A stretch of DNA of 64,000 nucleotides, from contig NW_002476154.1 of the NCBI RefSeq assembly GCF_000189635.1, positions 186,001-250,000 of the forward strand, in the 5' to 3' direction. The translations under genes and the position numbers were made by a program. Every line of letters begins with the position of its first letter. The stretch's first letter is position 1. Below, piece by piece: positions 38,501 to 49,078 of this stretch. The notes beneath the pieces are model-generated. The model was not told the origin of the DNA and did no database searches. It saw only the letters and a list, made by a program, of their open reading frames with translations. This DNA comes from Tetrahymena thermophila SB210. Its lineage: Eukaryota > Ciliophora > Oligohymenophorea > Hymenostomatida > Tetrahymenidae.

Positions 38501-40617
38501 AATTATAAATTGAAAATAATCCACAAATGTCTCTGCAGTCTTAATTTAATAAAGTTTACCAATCAGGAATAATTAACATAGAGCAAGAATTTTCAGTTAG
38601 CTTTTCCTCAAATTCTTTTATCTCGAAAGATATTTAAATTGCTTCTTATATAGCCTTAATCTTAAAAGGTGATGATTACTAACCTTTTAATCCTGAGGAT
38701 TGGATTTAGTTTGAGGCTTCTGTTAACAATATATATTTTCATGGAAATCCACCAAGCTCAACTTTTTAAAATAAATATTACATAAAAGTGATTGCTACAG
38801 ATGGATATACTTCTACATATGACATATTCTATATTAATACTTCAGGAGTATCTTTTCAGTTTGTTGCTAATTTAATGCTAAAAATATTACCTCCTATATT
38901 TGCTATATTAGGCTTATTTAAAAATAGAAGCATTTTTTTAAATATAAGATTCTAAAAAAAAGTATTTTTTGGAAGGGAAAAATGTACAATAGAAGAGGTT
39001 AAAATAAGAAAAATACCAATATTGGGAGATAATATGATAAAATGTAGGCTATTATTTACTAATTTTTTAACAAAAAGTAGAGATTCAGTTATTGAAAATA
39101 TTAAGACTAAAAAAGAATAAGAATAGGCAAGTTTAAAAAGTTCATAAGATAAAAAGTCAAAAAATTTTTTAAGATAAAAATCTTCTACACTTACTAATCA
39201 ATTAAAGAAAACACTTGAAAAAACTGTAATCAACCCTAGAAGCACTTCATTCGAAAAGAAATACCTTGCAGAAGATGGTAATATTAAATATTCAAAAATA
39301 TTTAAAGATATAGTCAAATAAAATGTATAATTCAAATTATAGAGAATTAAATATGAATCAAGCAATTTTATTAGTGACTTCAAAAATAAAAATTCAATAA
39401 TCTATAAAGGAATTTCAGCATTAATATCTCGCTATCTATTAAGATTAGATGTAAAATCACGCAAATTTTATAAATACTTAAAGTACTATGCCCAAAATAA
39501 GTTAAAATACTCTTAAAATGACTGGTATAGAGCTTTTGTAATCATTTAATCTAATGATGATATAAATGATAATGAGTCAATAACCCCATTTCCTAGTTGC
39601 TCTCTTGATTTATAATAAATAATGACTGTGTTACTACAATTAAAAATTATCAAAAATATTTAATAAACTTTTGAATCAATAAGAGATTAAGGTTTAAATC
39701 CTCATTTAATACGTGAAGTTCTGTTTGCAGACGCACTTGGCTTAGTTGAATATACTCCATCTATTTTTTAACCATGTGTAGGTGAATCCATTCATTTACA
39801 TTAGTATTAAATTTAATCAATTGAAGCTTTTTAGAAAATATAGAGTAATATCTGTATGGGATTAAGAAAATTACTTAATATATAGTATGTGAGATTTGGT
39901 GTTCATAAAAATATGTAATTACCGAAATGGATTGAAGTTGAAAATAAAAATGATGTCATCATAATAAAATATAGACCATATTCTTAAGACATAGGTACTT
40001 TGTTGATAAAGATTTTCGATACAGATTCCTATGTTATTAAACAATATTTTTTAGAGGTTGTTGATAAAAAAAATACATAAATAGAATTATTAGATTAAGA
40101 TTCAATTATATCTATTCAAACAATTAAATGTTTAGAAACACCAATAAAAAACAATGAAAAGTTTTAATTTGGTTCAAGAAGTTTTAGACGTTCATCATAA
40201 TAAGATAGTTAAGTCTTAAATCAATTAAAGTCAAATAGTTTTTCTTCAAGAATTTTGTTTAAATAGTCTGAGGTATAAGAAAAAACATAACGAAACAATT
40301 TATCAAATTTATTAGAAGTTGATTCTTAAGTTTTAAACTATAATAACACAAATATGTTATCACCAATATTTTCTCCTGTTAAAAGTACATTTTTTTAGTT
40401 TCCAAACAAATAAAACGATTTTTAAAAATATTTAAATACTTAATGTGAAGTTTTACAACAAAAAAATTTATAAGAATAATAATAATAATAATAATAAGTA
40501 TAAACAACAAACGTAGAAACTGATAATGTTTTACATAATTAGGTTATTTAAGAGGAAAGCTTAGATTAAAGTTTTAATAAAAAACCTCACAAAGTTAATA
40601 TGGAGGAGTTTAAATGA
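35527..40617 (+). CDS. giant LVIVD-propeller/CADG single-pass membrane protein, copy 3
   Basis: An intronless frame of 1696 residues. An ATG at 35515 opens only a short frame, so 35527, which aligns with the copy 2 start, is preferred. Domain order is that of copy 2: a hydrophobic signal (IHTFIILHYFIF), LVIVD-like propeller repeats, CADG domain (EDWIQFE, FHGNPPSSTF, VIATDGYTSTYDIF), membrane span (NLMLKILPPIFAILGLF), then a cytoplasmic tail with LPKWIEV and QYFLEVV. Near the end, a run of seven TAA codons extends a polyglutamine stretch at about 40475-40497. Two stretches of roughly 350 and 500 bases are identical to copy 2, while the first about 1.2 kb and the tail differ at many sites. Confidence 0.87.
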
Positions 40618-41137
40618 AATAAGCAAACCAATCAATTTTAAAAAGCAAATCAAAAACTCAAGAATTTCAATCCTACTTTAAGAATATGAAATATATATTT
40701 TAATAAATATTTAATAAAAATCACATATACCTATTTACCTCGATTATAGAAACTTTTTATTCAAATAATATTAGCTTAATATTTTGATTTCATCTTTTAA
40801 AGAATCCTTGTTAAACCTCAAAATAGGCTTGAATTTCTTATAGAGTGAATACCTTAGTTATAAAAAACATAGGCTCACATTTTCGTTGAGTTTATTTATT
40901 TGAAATAAATTACCATAAAATAATTTTTTCAAAATTATTAAGTAGTTATATAATTTTCTATTTGTACCATTTTAAAAATAAATTTGTTTAATTAGTTTTA
41001 TTGCATTTATTCAGAAGCTTAAATTTAGTAAAATTAATTATATGAATTGAACTTATTTTTAGTTAGTTTTACCTTTTGGATAAATGCTTACTTATCCTTA
41101 AATATTTATTATAACTTTTTAAAAAGAAAAAATTTAA
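40618..41137. other. spacer after the propeller/CADG cluster
   Basis: The first about 180 bases are a copy of the region after 33383 and close the duplicated segment. The rest is unique A+T-rich DNA with no gene recognised. Confidence 0.55.
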
Positions 41138-42313
41138 ATGAAAATGGTTCAAAAATTTTTATTTTAAAATGAAGTATTTTTTTATTATGATAGAAATACT
41201 TTTGAAGTTTGGAATCCTGAGAATTCATCTGAAATTAAATGCACCTTAAAGTGTAGCTACGAGCCTTATATTTTAAAAATAGATGAAATACAAAATTATA
41301 TAGCTGTTTTAATTGAATCCAGAGAGCAAGGATAGGAATTATTGATACTAAAAATTAATTTTACAGACAGCTATTTGAAAATCGTATCAAAAATTCCAGT
41401 TTTACAAAGAGTTTTTGACATTAAATTCTCAAAAAACAACACTATTTTACTGATCAACATTGATAAGGTTTGTATCTACAATTATATTATTAAAAAGTAA
41501 ATAAGATGTATTTCATTTATGGAAGGCTATATGGACTATAAAATAATTAACAGGTTTTTCAGAGATTCAGAAGAGAATTTCTTTTAAAATTGTAAAATGT
41601 TAACTTTTTAGAATGATTCACACTAATATCTAAATGTAATCATGAAAAAAAATGAGTAGCTTATTAGAATTTTTTCAGTAAATCCTCAGAGAAATGATGA
41701 AAATTACTTTATCTAACTTTTTGTTAGCTCGAGTTTCTTCGATAAAATAGAAAAGCATACTTTCATATGCAACAATACGAAAAACAGCTCCCTTCTCATT
41801 TACAAATATATGGCAGAAGAGAGAAAGCTAACAATTATTGGAAATTATTAATTATTTTAAATGAATAATATTAAATATCTACCTGAATACAAAGTTCTAC
41901 TTAATATTGAAATGAGATAGTAAAATATTGTAATTAATTTAGTTGATGTTAAGAAAATGAAAGAATTTTTCTTTTAAGAATTAGGATTTTAAATAAGAGT
42001 TGATGAAAGTAAATAAAATGAAAAATATATTGTTAAAATGAATTCTTTGCATTTTTTAGAAAATCCTGTCTTACAAGAAAATTTTACAGATTTATTTACT
42101 ATTAAAATTGCAAAAAAATACAAGTTTGGCTATATTACTTAGCAGAATTCAAAGTTTCACTTTAAGTATTTAAATGTTCTCAATCATGAAAATACTCCAT
42201 TTGATTTAGAAATTTTATTATTCAGTAATTAATCCTAGTTATAATTACCAACTGAATAATAGCATGCAAATCAGCTAAAAAAAAATTTAATGAGAACAGT
42301 AAAAAAAATGTGA
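41138..42313 (+). CDS. unknown protein, possibly a small beta-propeller
   Basis: One frame of 391 residues with TGA at the end. No signal peptide or membrane span is seen, so it is probably cytosolic. The sequence alternates short strands in a manner suggestive of a degenerate WD-like propeller (YYDRNTFEVWNP near the start, VFDIKFSKNNTILLI, KVCIYNY), but no canonical WD or GH pairs are present. The C-terminus is basic (LKKNLMRTVKKM). I do not recognise the family. Its codon use resembles that of its neighbours, and it is not a paralogue of anything else in the window. Confidence 0.7.
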
Positions 42314-42761
42314 TAGATTTTAATATTTAAAAGTAAAATATTAATAGTTTATTTATATAATATATAAAAAAATAAATCATTTAATTAATAATTTGTATGT
42401 CGTCTATTTGAAAAATATGAATGAATAATTTTATAAATATCTTTTAAATAATAAATTTTTAAATGTTTGAAAAAATAAAAAATTATTAATGATTTTCAAA
42501 TTATGAAATATCTATCTTTTAAATTTGAATTAGATAGATAGCATTAAATTTAAAGAAATTTAACATTCATTATTTGCAATAAATATAAATTATTAAAGAG
42601 AAATATATATTATATATAAATATTTTATTTGAATCCAATAAAAAAGAAGAAATCACTAAAAATATAGTTAATTTTTAGTAATTATAACAAATTATTTTGA
42701 AAGTTCTGTTTCAGATTTGGACTAAATTAATTTATGAGATACCAATTGATTGGTTCAAGAA
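42314..42761. other. convergent 3' spacer
   Basis: This lies between the 3' ends of two converging genes. It is A+T-rich and contains short inverted repeats such as CTATCTTTTAAATTT near 42512 with AATTAGATAG near 42527. These could help 3' end formation, but no defined terminator was recognised. Confidence 0.45.
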
Positions 42762-43778
42762 TCAATCACTACTTGAGCCAGATAAACGTTATAGGATTTC
42801 CAGTAATTGTAAAAATAGTCCTATAATATCCATATAGAGCTCGAGAGAAGCTATTATATAATCATCAATACTGTATTTGTAGCTCTTGTTGCCAATGATA
42901 AGTTGAGTGTCGTATAGGATGTAAAATCCGAATAGGACTGCACATGCTGTGGCATAGATGAGATGCATAACATTATTATTGGTAAAGATCAAGAAAAATC
43001 CAAAAATAAAAAGACCCATTCCAATAACATACAGAGTACCTCCCATAGTAGTAAAGTCAGATTTAGTTGTGCAAGCGTATAATGTCAAAGAAAGGAAAAT
43101 TGCCATGGTAAATAATGCAGCTAAGAATACTATCTTAGGATTAGACATACTACAAATGAATGAAACTAAATAAGATTCACAAAGAGTAAATACTCCTAGA
43201 AGAATATAATTATTAGGTACTTTTCTAGCTTGATCTCTAGAACAGATTAATACTAAAAGACAGATGATATTGACAACTAAAGCAGCAATCATGAGCCCGG
43301 GATTGTTCAATTAGAAATTCTTGAATTTTTAAGAGGACATAGAATAAGCACATAGAATTACAGTGACAGCCATTTAAGCCGATAAGATAGTATAAACTTT
43401 TGTGACAAATCCAGATCTTAAAAATTTATCTGAAGTTAATCCACTGCTTTGATTATTTTGAGAATCTTGTTAGAAGTATCCTAAATTCTCTTCATCTCCA
43501 TCGCTAGATGAGGAACTTTTTCTACCTTTTTTATCTTTCTTGTTTACTTTACTGTCTGGATGCTCATTATATTGGTAATAAGGGCCACCTTAACCCATCA
43601 CTGGTTATTGCTAAAGACCCTAATTGTATTGTTATTAATTAAAATTTTGCTAATTATATGGTTGATTTCCATACTAATTGTAAGGTTATTAATAATTGTT
43701 TCCTTAAGGATATCCTTGCTAGCCATACTAATTCTATGGATACTACTAATTGTATTAGTTTTAACTATTTCCGTACAT
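42762..43778 (-). CDS. Lifeguard/TMBIM (Bax inhibitor-1 family) membrane protein
   Basis: An intronless minus-strand frame of 338 residues, ATG at 43778 and TGA at 42762-42764. The first about 75 residues are rich in Gln, Asn, Tyr and Pro (YPQNQYGQQGYPQG), as in animal Lifeguard and GRINA proteins. A charged patch KKDKKGRKSSSSSDGDEE follows. The conserved family entry SGFVTKVYTILSAQMAVT leads into about seven hydrophobic spans and the signature YDTQLIIG...SIDDYIIASLELYMDI with both acidic residues that form the di-aspartyl pH sensor. Family members sit in ER or Golgi membranes, conduct Ca2+ and restrain stress-induced death. The Gln-rich head relies heavily on TAA/TAG codons, so it is invisible under the standard code. 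Confidence 0.93.
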
Positions 43779-44758
43779 TTTATTTTTTAAATCTATTGTT
43801 TTTGTTGTTGTTGTAGTTTTTTTTACTCTATTAAAAATTACTTTATAATTTTTTAATTATTTAAATAATATATTTATGTTTTTTATGTGCCAGAACACTA
43901 AATGGAGTTTTTAGTATTTAATATTAAAATGAAAATTATCATTAAAATAAATCAATTTAGAAATTGAAAAGAAAATTTTAAAAGCAAATAGATTATAAGT
44001 GCAGTAATAGACAATATATTTGTTTTCTATCTGATATTAGAAATTTAATCTATATTAATATACTTACTCATGCTTATACAATCTCTTTGGTAACTCAATC
44101 TATTAAACAAATAAAAGATTCTTTTTTTTTTTAGAATTTATTGATTTTATTTGTTTTTTTTATATAGAATTATATCAATTAATCAAATTTAAAAATATTA
44201 TGTTAAGATTTAATCAGTAATTCTAGATGGGTACTAATCAGTAAAAATTATTATTTTCCATGTCAAATATATACTTTAATATATTATTTTCATCATTAGT
44301 ATAATTTATTTTAGGTATTTGTTTAGTTGATTTAAAATATTTGAAATTTTTTATGATGTTAGATTAAAATAATGATACTTATTTTAATTCTATAAAGCGC
44401 CAATCTAAAAAGTTTTTTAGATAAAATTGAAAAATATTCATTTGAATTTGATACTTTGAACAGTTAAAATATCAATCTACATCAATAAAATACCTCTTTT
44501 AGGAAAGCAGTAAGGAATTTAACTGGAATATGTTTTTGTAGTAAAAGTAAATAATGAACAGATATTTAAAATATAAGTTTAAAAGGGAAATTAGATTATT
44601 TAATTTTTTGTTTAGCTATAAATAAATTCTAAAAATTTTAACATTTGAATAAATTAATTTGCTTGCTTTTGGTTAAGTTAGTTAGGATTTTTAAAATGTT
44701 TAATTATTTATTTATAGATTTAATTTTATTTTAAAAATTGTTTTTGAGAAAATTTTAT
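43779..44758. other. A+T-rich spacer
   Basis: It separates two minus-strand genes: promoter side of the Lifeguard gene, 3' side of the ankyrin gene. No coding frame with convincing composition was found on either strand. Confidence 0.5.
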
Positions 44759-47233
44759 TCAGAGAGCCTAAATTTCAATATTTAATTGCAAACTTAAATC
44801 AGAATTATGGGTAGGAATTACAGCATTCATCTTAGGTGTTTATAATTGCCTTTAGTATCTTTCTTCCTTTTGCAAAATTCCATAAATTTTTTATTGATTA
44901 TATTATAGTGCTAAGTCTTTAGGCATTTTTTTATTTAAATCGAGAGCAGATAATTAAGATTTATACTTTAAAAGTATATTCACTATCTCTTCTTATCCTC
45001 TCATAGCTGCCCAATGCAATAGGGTTTTCCCAGTTGAATCTTATAAGTGAACAATTTATTCGTTTGCATGGAGACAAGCTTCAATCTCTTTAACTTTATT
45101 GTTTTTCACATATGAGAAAATATCTTATTCAAATTCTGTTAATTTTGGAATTTGCTAAATACCTTCTAATTTTGAAGATAATTCTTATATTGTAAAATTC
45201 ATATTATTTATAGATTCTACAGCCTTATCTTTTTAGATGATTAAGTTTTTTTCATATTTAATAAAATCTTCTTATTTCTATGAATAGATTTCCAACATGT
45301 TAGAAATCATTTGAGATTTTTTATTTTTTTAAGAAGACTCTTCTTGGTGGTCTTGGTTTTGTTAAATTTAAATAGAAAAGCTTTGAGTGTCGAAATTTGA
45401 ATCATTTTATTCATTTTAGTTCTATTTTTTTGAAGTTTGTCTGGTATAATTCTAGCCTTCATCAATAGTAACTTATTAACTTAAAATATTACTCTTTTGC
45501 TAAATTGTAAGCAATCTCGTTGGCGCTCTTTTAACTATGCTAGAACCCAATTTATTTAATAGAATACTTTAAAGTGTGTCTTTTGACTTACTTGTTAGTA
45601 AGGAGTTTCTTTATGTATTCATCTGCTACATCTAGTTAACTTATTACTTCTTTTGTATTGTTTTGAGTATGCTTACATTTTTTTCTGTTTTGATATCATT
45701 TTTACTTAAAAATTACTCCTCTGGCTGCATTTGCTAGTCAAAATAATATTTTTAATTTACATGAATTTCTTGTATAAAATTCTACTTGGCTTAGTTTTAA
45801 ATTTCACCTAACTTTTCAAAATAGAATCTCTCTCCTTTCAAAAAGTTATCAAGAAAATTTGCCTAAGCTTCTTTTTGCATCTCCTCCTTCTTTTTTTATA
45901 TTTACTCTAATGAGCTTACACCTTAATTAGATTCAGTCTTTTTGTTATTATTACCCTTGTAAATTTAGTTCTATAATTGTTTCTCCTACCTTTGCTTAAG
46001 CTAAGATTGGTATATGGGTTTTTGATTATTTTTAATGAAACTTCTATTAAGTTCTTATTGGTGTTTTTGAATATTTTCCAATTACTTCTGCTTAACATAT
46101 GAGGTCAAAGGATTCACTATTTCTTTATGACAATCAATCACATTTTCTTCTACTCCTTCACCATTCAAATAGTTATTCAATGCAGATTTTTATATCTTGT
46201 AAAGCTTTTTAAAATAAAGTTTATTATCTAAGTGAGCCTTCTTTTTTTCAAGTTGATACTCGACCTCAATTCTCTGTTGCTCACTCATTTTTTTTTATTT
46301 TATTTATTGTTCTAACGCTTGGATCGACGTATTAGATTTAATGCTTTATTAGGAAATAGCGTAGCTCCTTTTTTATAGATTCATATTTGGTTTATAAGGA
46401 TCAAGTGCTTAATCTTAATATAAATCGCTTAAATGGTCTTAAAGAAAATCATATAAAGCAGCATCTTACATTTATTACTAACCTTTCTTTTTTATCTATC
46501 TATCTCCTTCTGTTTTAACCCTAATTGAAGTGTTGCTAATATCGTATTTCTTTAATATTATCGATTTAGATAAGGAATTATTTTATTTGTCACCCTTTAG
46601 ATACTAGCTGATAGACTTATCTTTCTTACTAACAATATTCTTCAAAAAGGGAGTTGAAACAGACGAAGAAGATGGTCGCTTTTTATTTTACATGCTTTTT
46701 TTATTAAAAGGTATGAAATCTGGTACTTTAATCATTCTAGATGGGACATTAAAAGACAGTTCTCGCCAAGTAATCTCACCTAAATTTGGATAATTAGGTT
46801 ATGTCCTTGAACTATTAGCATCGTTCATAGCAGTTGTCTCAGTAAGATTTAAATTATTCTATAAGTTTGAATGAGCTGCTTTGGTGAGATATATAGAGGT
46901 AGGAGACCCTTCACAACTAGTATTATTTAGTTGTGTTTTTGCATAATTTAAATGAATCTGATGCTACATTTGCTTGATTTCTTCCTTGTAAGATTTCATT
47001 AAAAGGATATTTTATTTTCTAAAATCAATAGTTTATTCTGTAATAGATGTAAATTTTATTATTTGTTCTTTTGCTTGTTTTTGTAATAATTTACTCACTT
47101 TATACTTTATATTTTGTAAAAAAGTTTATTGTTGGATGGTTTGAAGCTAAATAAACACTTTCTTTATTAATTTAAAAATTAATTCAATTGAATAAATACC
47201 ATTAATATTTAATATACCCAAATAATAACACAT
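44759..47233 (-). CDS. coiled-coil protein with C-terminal ankyrin repeats
   Basis: An open minus-strand frame of 824 residues if the ATG at 47233 is used, or 746 if the ATG at 46999 is used. The segment between these is Gln-rich and looks coding up to about 47150, then turns intron-like, so the true start may lie in an unseen upstream exon. The body is charged, Gln/Lys-rich and coiled (NKMSEQQRIEVEYQLEKKK, QKKKEEMQKEAQANF). The C-terminal about 130 residues contain ankyrin units: FSYVKNNKVKEIEACLHA, then DSTGKTLLHWAAMRGQEEIV and NILLKYKSQLSALDLNKKMP. Ankyrin repeats bind protein partners, and with the coiled coil a scaffold or cytoskeletal role is plausible. The neighbours give no functional hint. 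Confidence 0.82.
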
Positions 47234-49078
47234 TATTATATGCTAATAACTTTTTATCTTCATAATATATTAATTTGCAATTTATTAATATTGTGTTTCT
47301 TAAGACAGCAATTAATGAAATATCATATTTTAAATCTTTAATTTTTTAATTAAATTATTTAAATTTATTCAAATAAATAAAATTTTAAGCTAAAAATTAT
47401 TAAGTTTATATCATTTTATATATTCTTAAGTTTGATTATCAAACAAAATGAAAAAACATTTTGTGATTTTGTACTAAAAGCATAATATTAAGTGTATTTA
47501 TTTATTATAAAATATCTTTTTAAGTAAAATATGTAAATAAATCAATGAATAAAAAAACTATGAAGATAAATTAGTTTAATATTTTTTTTAATTAAGCATC
47601 TATTTTAAAATATAATTAATTATTTTATTGATGATTATGATCTAATTATTGGACCAATTTTATTAGAATAAGATATCTTTTCAAATTATTAAACTAAATA
47701 ATTTCTAATATAGTAAACTTTTGGTTTCTATGTATGTAGAAGAGAAAATATTTACATATGGTATAAAATATAAATAATTATTAATAGAAATCAAAAATAT
47801 TTAAAAGTCACAAGATATGCATATACAAGATACTAAACATCCTAAATTTTTAATTGATCAATATACTTAGTAATGGGATTTATGATTCGTGCTTTATGTT
47901 ATTGAATGATAAATCAATTTAAATATAATAAATTGCTTTTAAACTAAAAATTTCTATTATTTGATCCAATAAATCTAATCGATATCTTAAGGGTATATGT
48001 CTTACTTTAATTATTTAATTTTAAATGATTTATAAAAATTTTTCATTTAAATTGGTTTAATCAATCAAAATTTATCTAACAATAGCAAAGAGGTAATTAT
48101 TATCAGATATGTAAATCAGGTATATTTATTCATCAAATTAATTAAAAATACTTTTAGAAGAAGCAATTTAAAAAGGTTTATGCATTTTAAGATTGAAATT
48201 AAATCTAAATTTTTTAAATATATTAAAATAATAGAAAATGAAAATACAAGTGAAACAACAAAACATATTATATTTAATAAAAATCAAATCAAAGTTCTTC
48301 TTATTTTTCAAAATCTAATTCACTTATTTCATAAAAATCTGAGTATTCCATTTGTTTTTTAGTAAAAATTTAAAGTCTAATTAAAAAAATGAAATTAAAT
48401 ATAAAATATTACAAATTATCTCACTCATTTTATAAAAACTTAACACTTTCTTTACTTTTTTATTTAGAAATTAAAATTCAGATTAAAAAATAAAATTAAA
48501 CATATTTTAATAATATCAAATTAAATGACATACAACATAATTTTTATCAGAATAAAATGAGTTTAATATTTACTATTAAAATCTTATACATATCTTTCCA
48601 ATAAATTTAATTTTTAAATCACTTAAATTAAAAAAAATAGCAAATGAAACTATAAAAGAGTAAATTGAAACTATTAACTTTGAATTTTATTAAATGGCAT
48701 TTTTTATTTGCAAATAAGTTCAAAAAAGATTGATTAACTTACTAATTTTTTGAAATATTTGTGGTGAAAAATAACTATATGATATATACATAATCCAACG
48801 AATTTTTATTTTATTAAAATCAAAAATGTATATTTAGAATTTTATCAATACTTTTTTTCATTAAAACAAATGAATAAAAAATAACAAAAATTCCTACGAA
48901 ATTGTAAATTTATTTTAACAAAATATGTAGGTAGATGATATTTTAGAATTTATGAAAATTTATTAAGAGCTTAAAATATGCATTTATTAACATAAAATGT
49001 ATGACTGTTAACACTTAAATTTTTTAATAAGTTTATTTTATTATAAATTTTAAGAAAACATGAGCTTGTTTTATTAAA
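47234..49078. other. 1.8-kb A+T-rich intergenic region
   Basis: No gene is supported. A 60-codon frame at 48180-48362 has only background composition and no conserved motif. The region holds the 5' side of the ankyrin gene and the 3' side of the secreted-enzyme gene. Confidence 0.5.

Noticed and set aside
31964-39383. Two matching 61-codon minus-strand frames at 31964-32149 and 39198-39383
   Set aside because: They are antisense shadows of the same duplicated segment in copies 2 and 3, and conservation follows the sense frame.
43560-43790. Hydrophobic plus-strand open frame rich in Leu and Ile
   Set aside because: It is the reverse complement of the Gln/Asn/Tyr-rich head of the Lifeguard gene; TAA/TAG-rich codons read backwards give Leu/Ile-rich nonsense.
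48180-48362. A 60-codon frame in the 47-49 kb spacer
   Set aside because: Background A+T composition, no conserved motif, no splice context, and lengths like this arise by chance.
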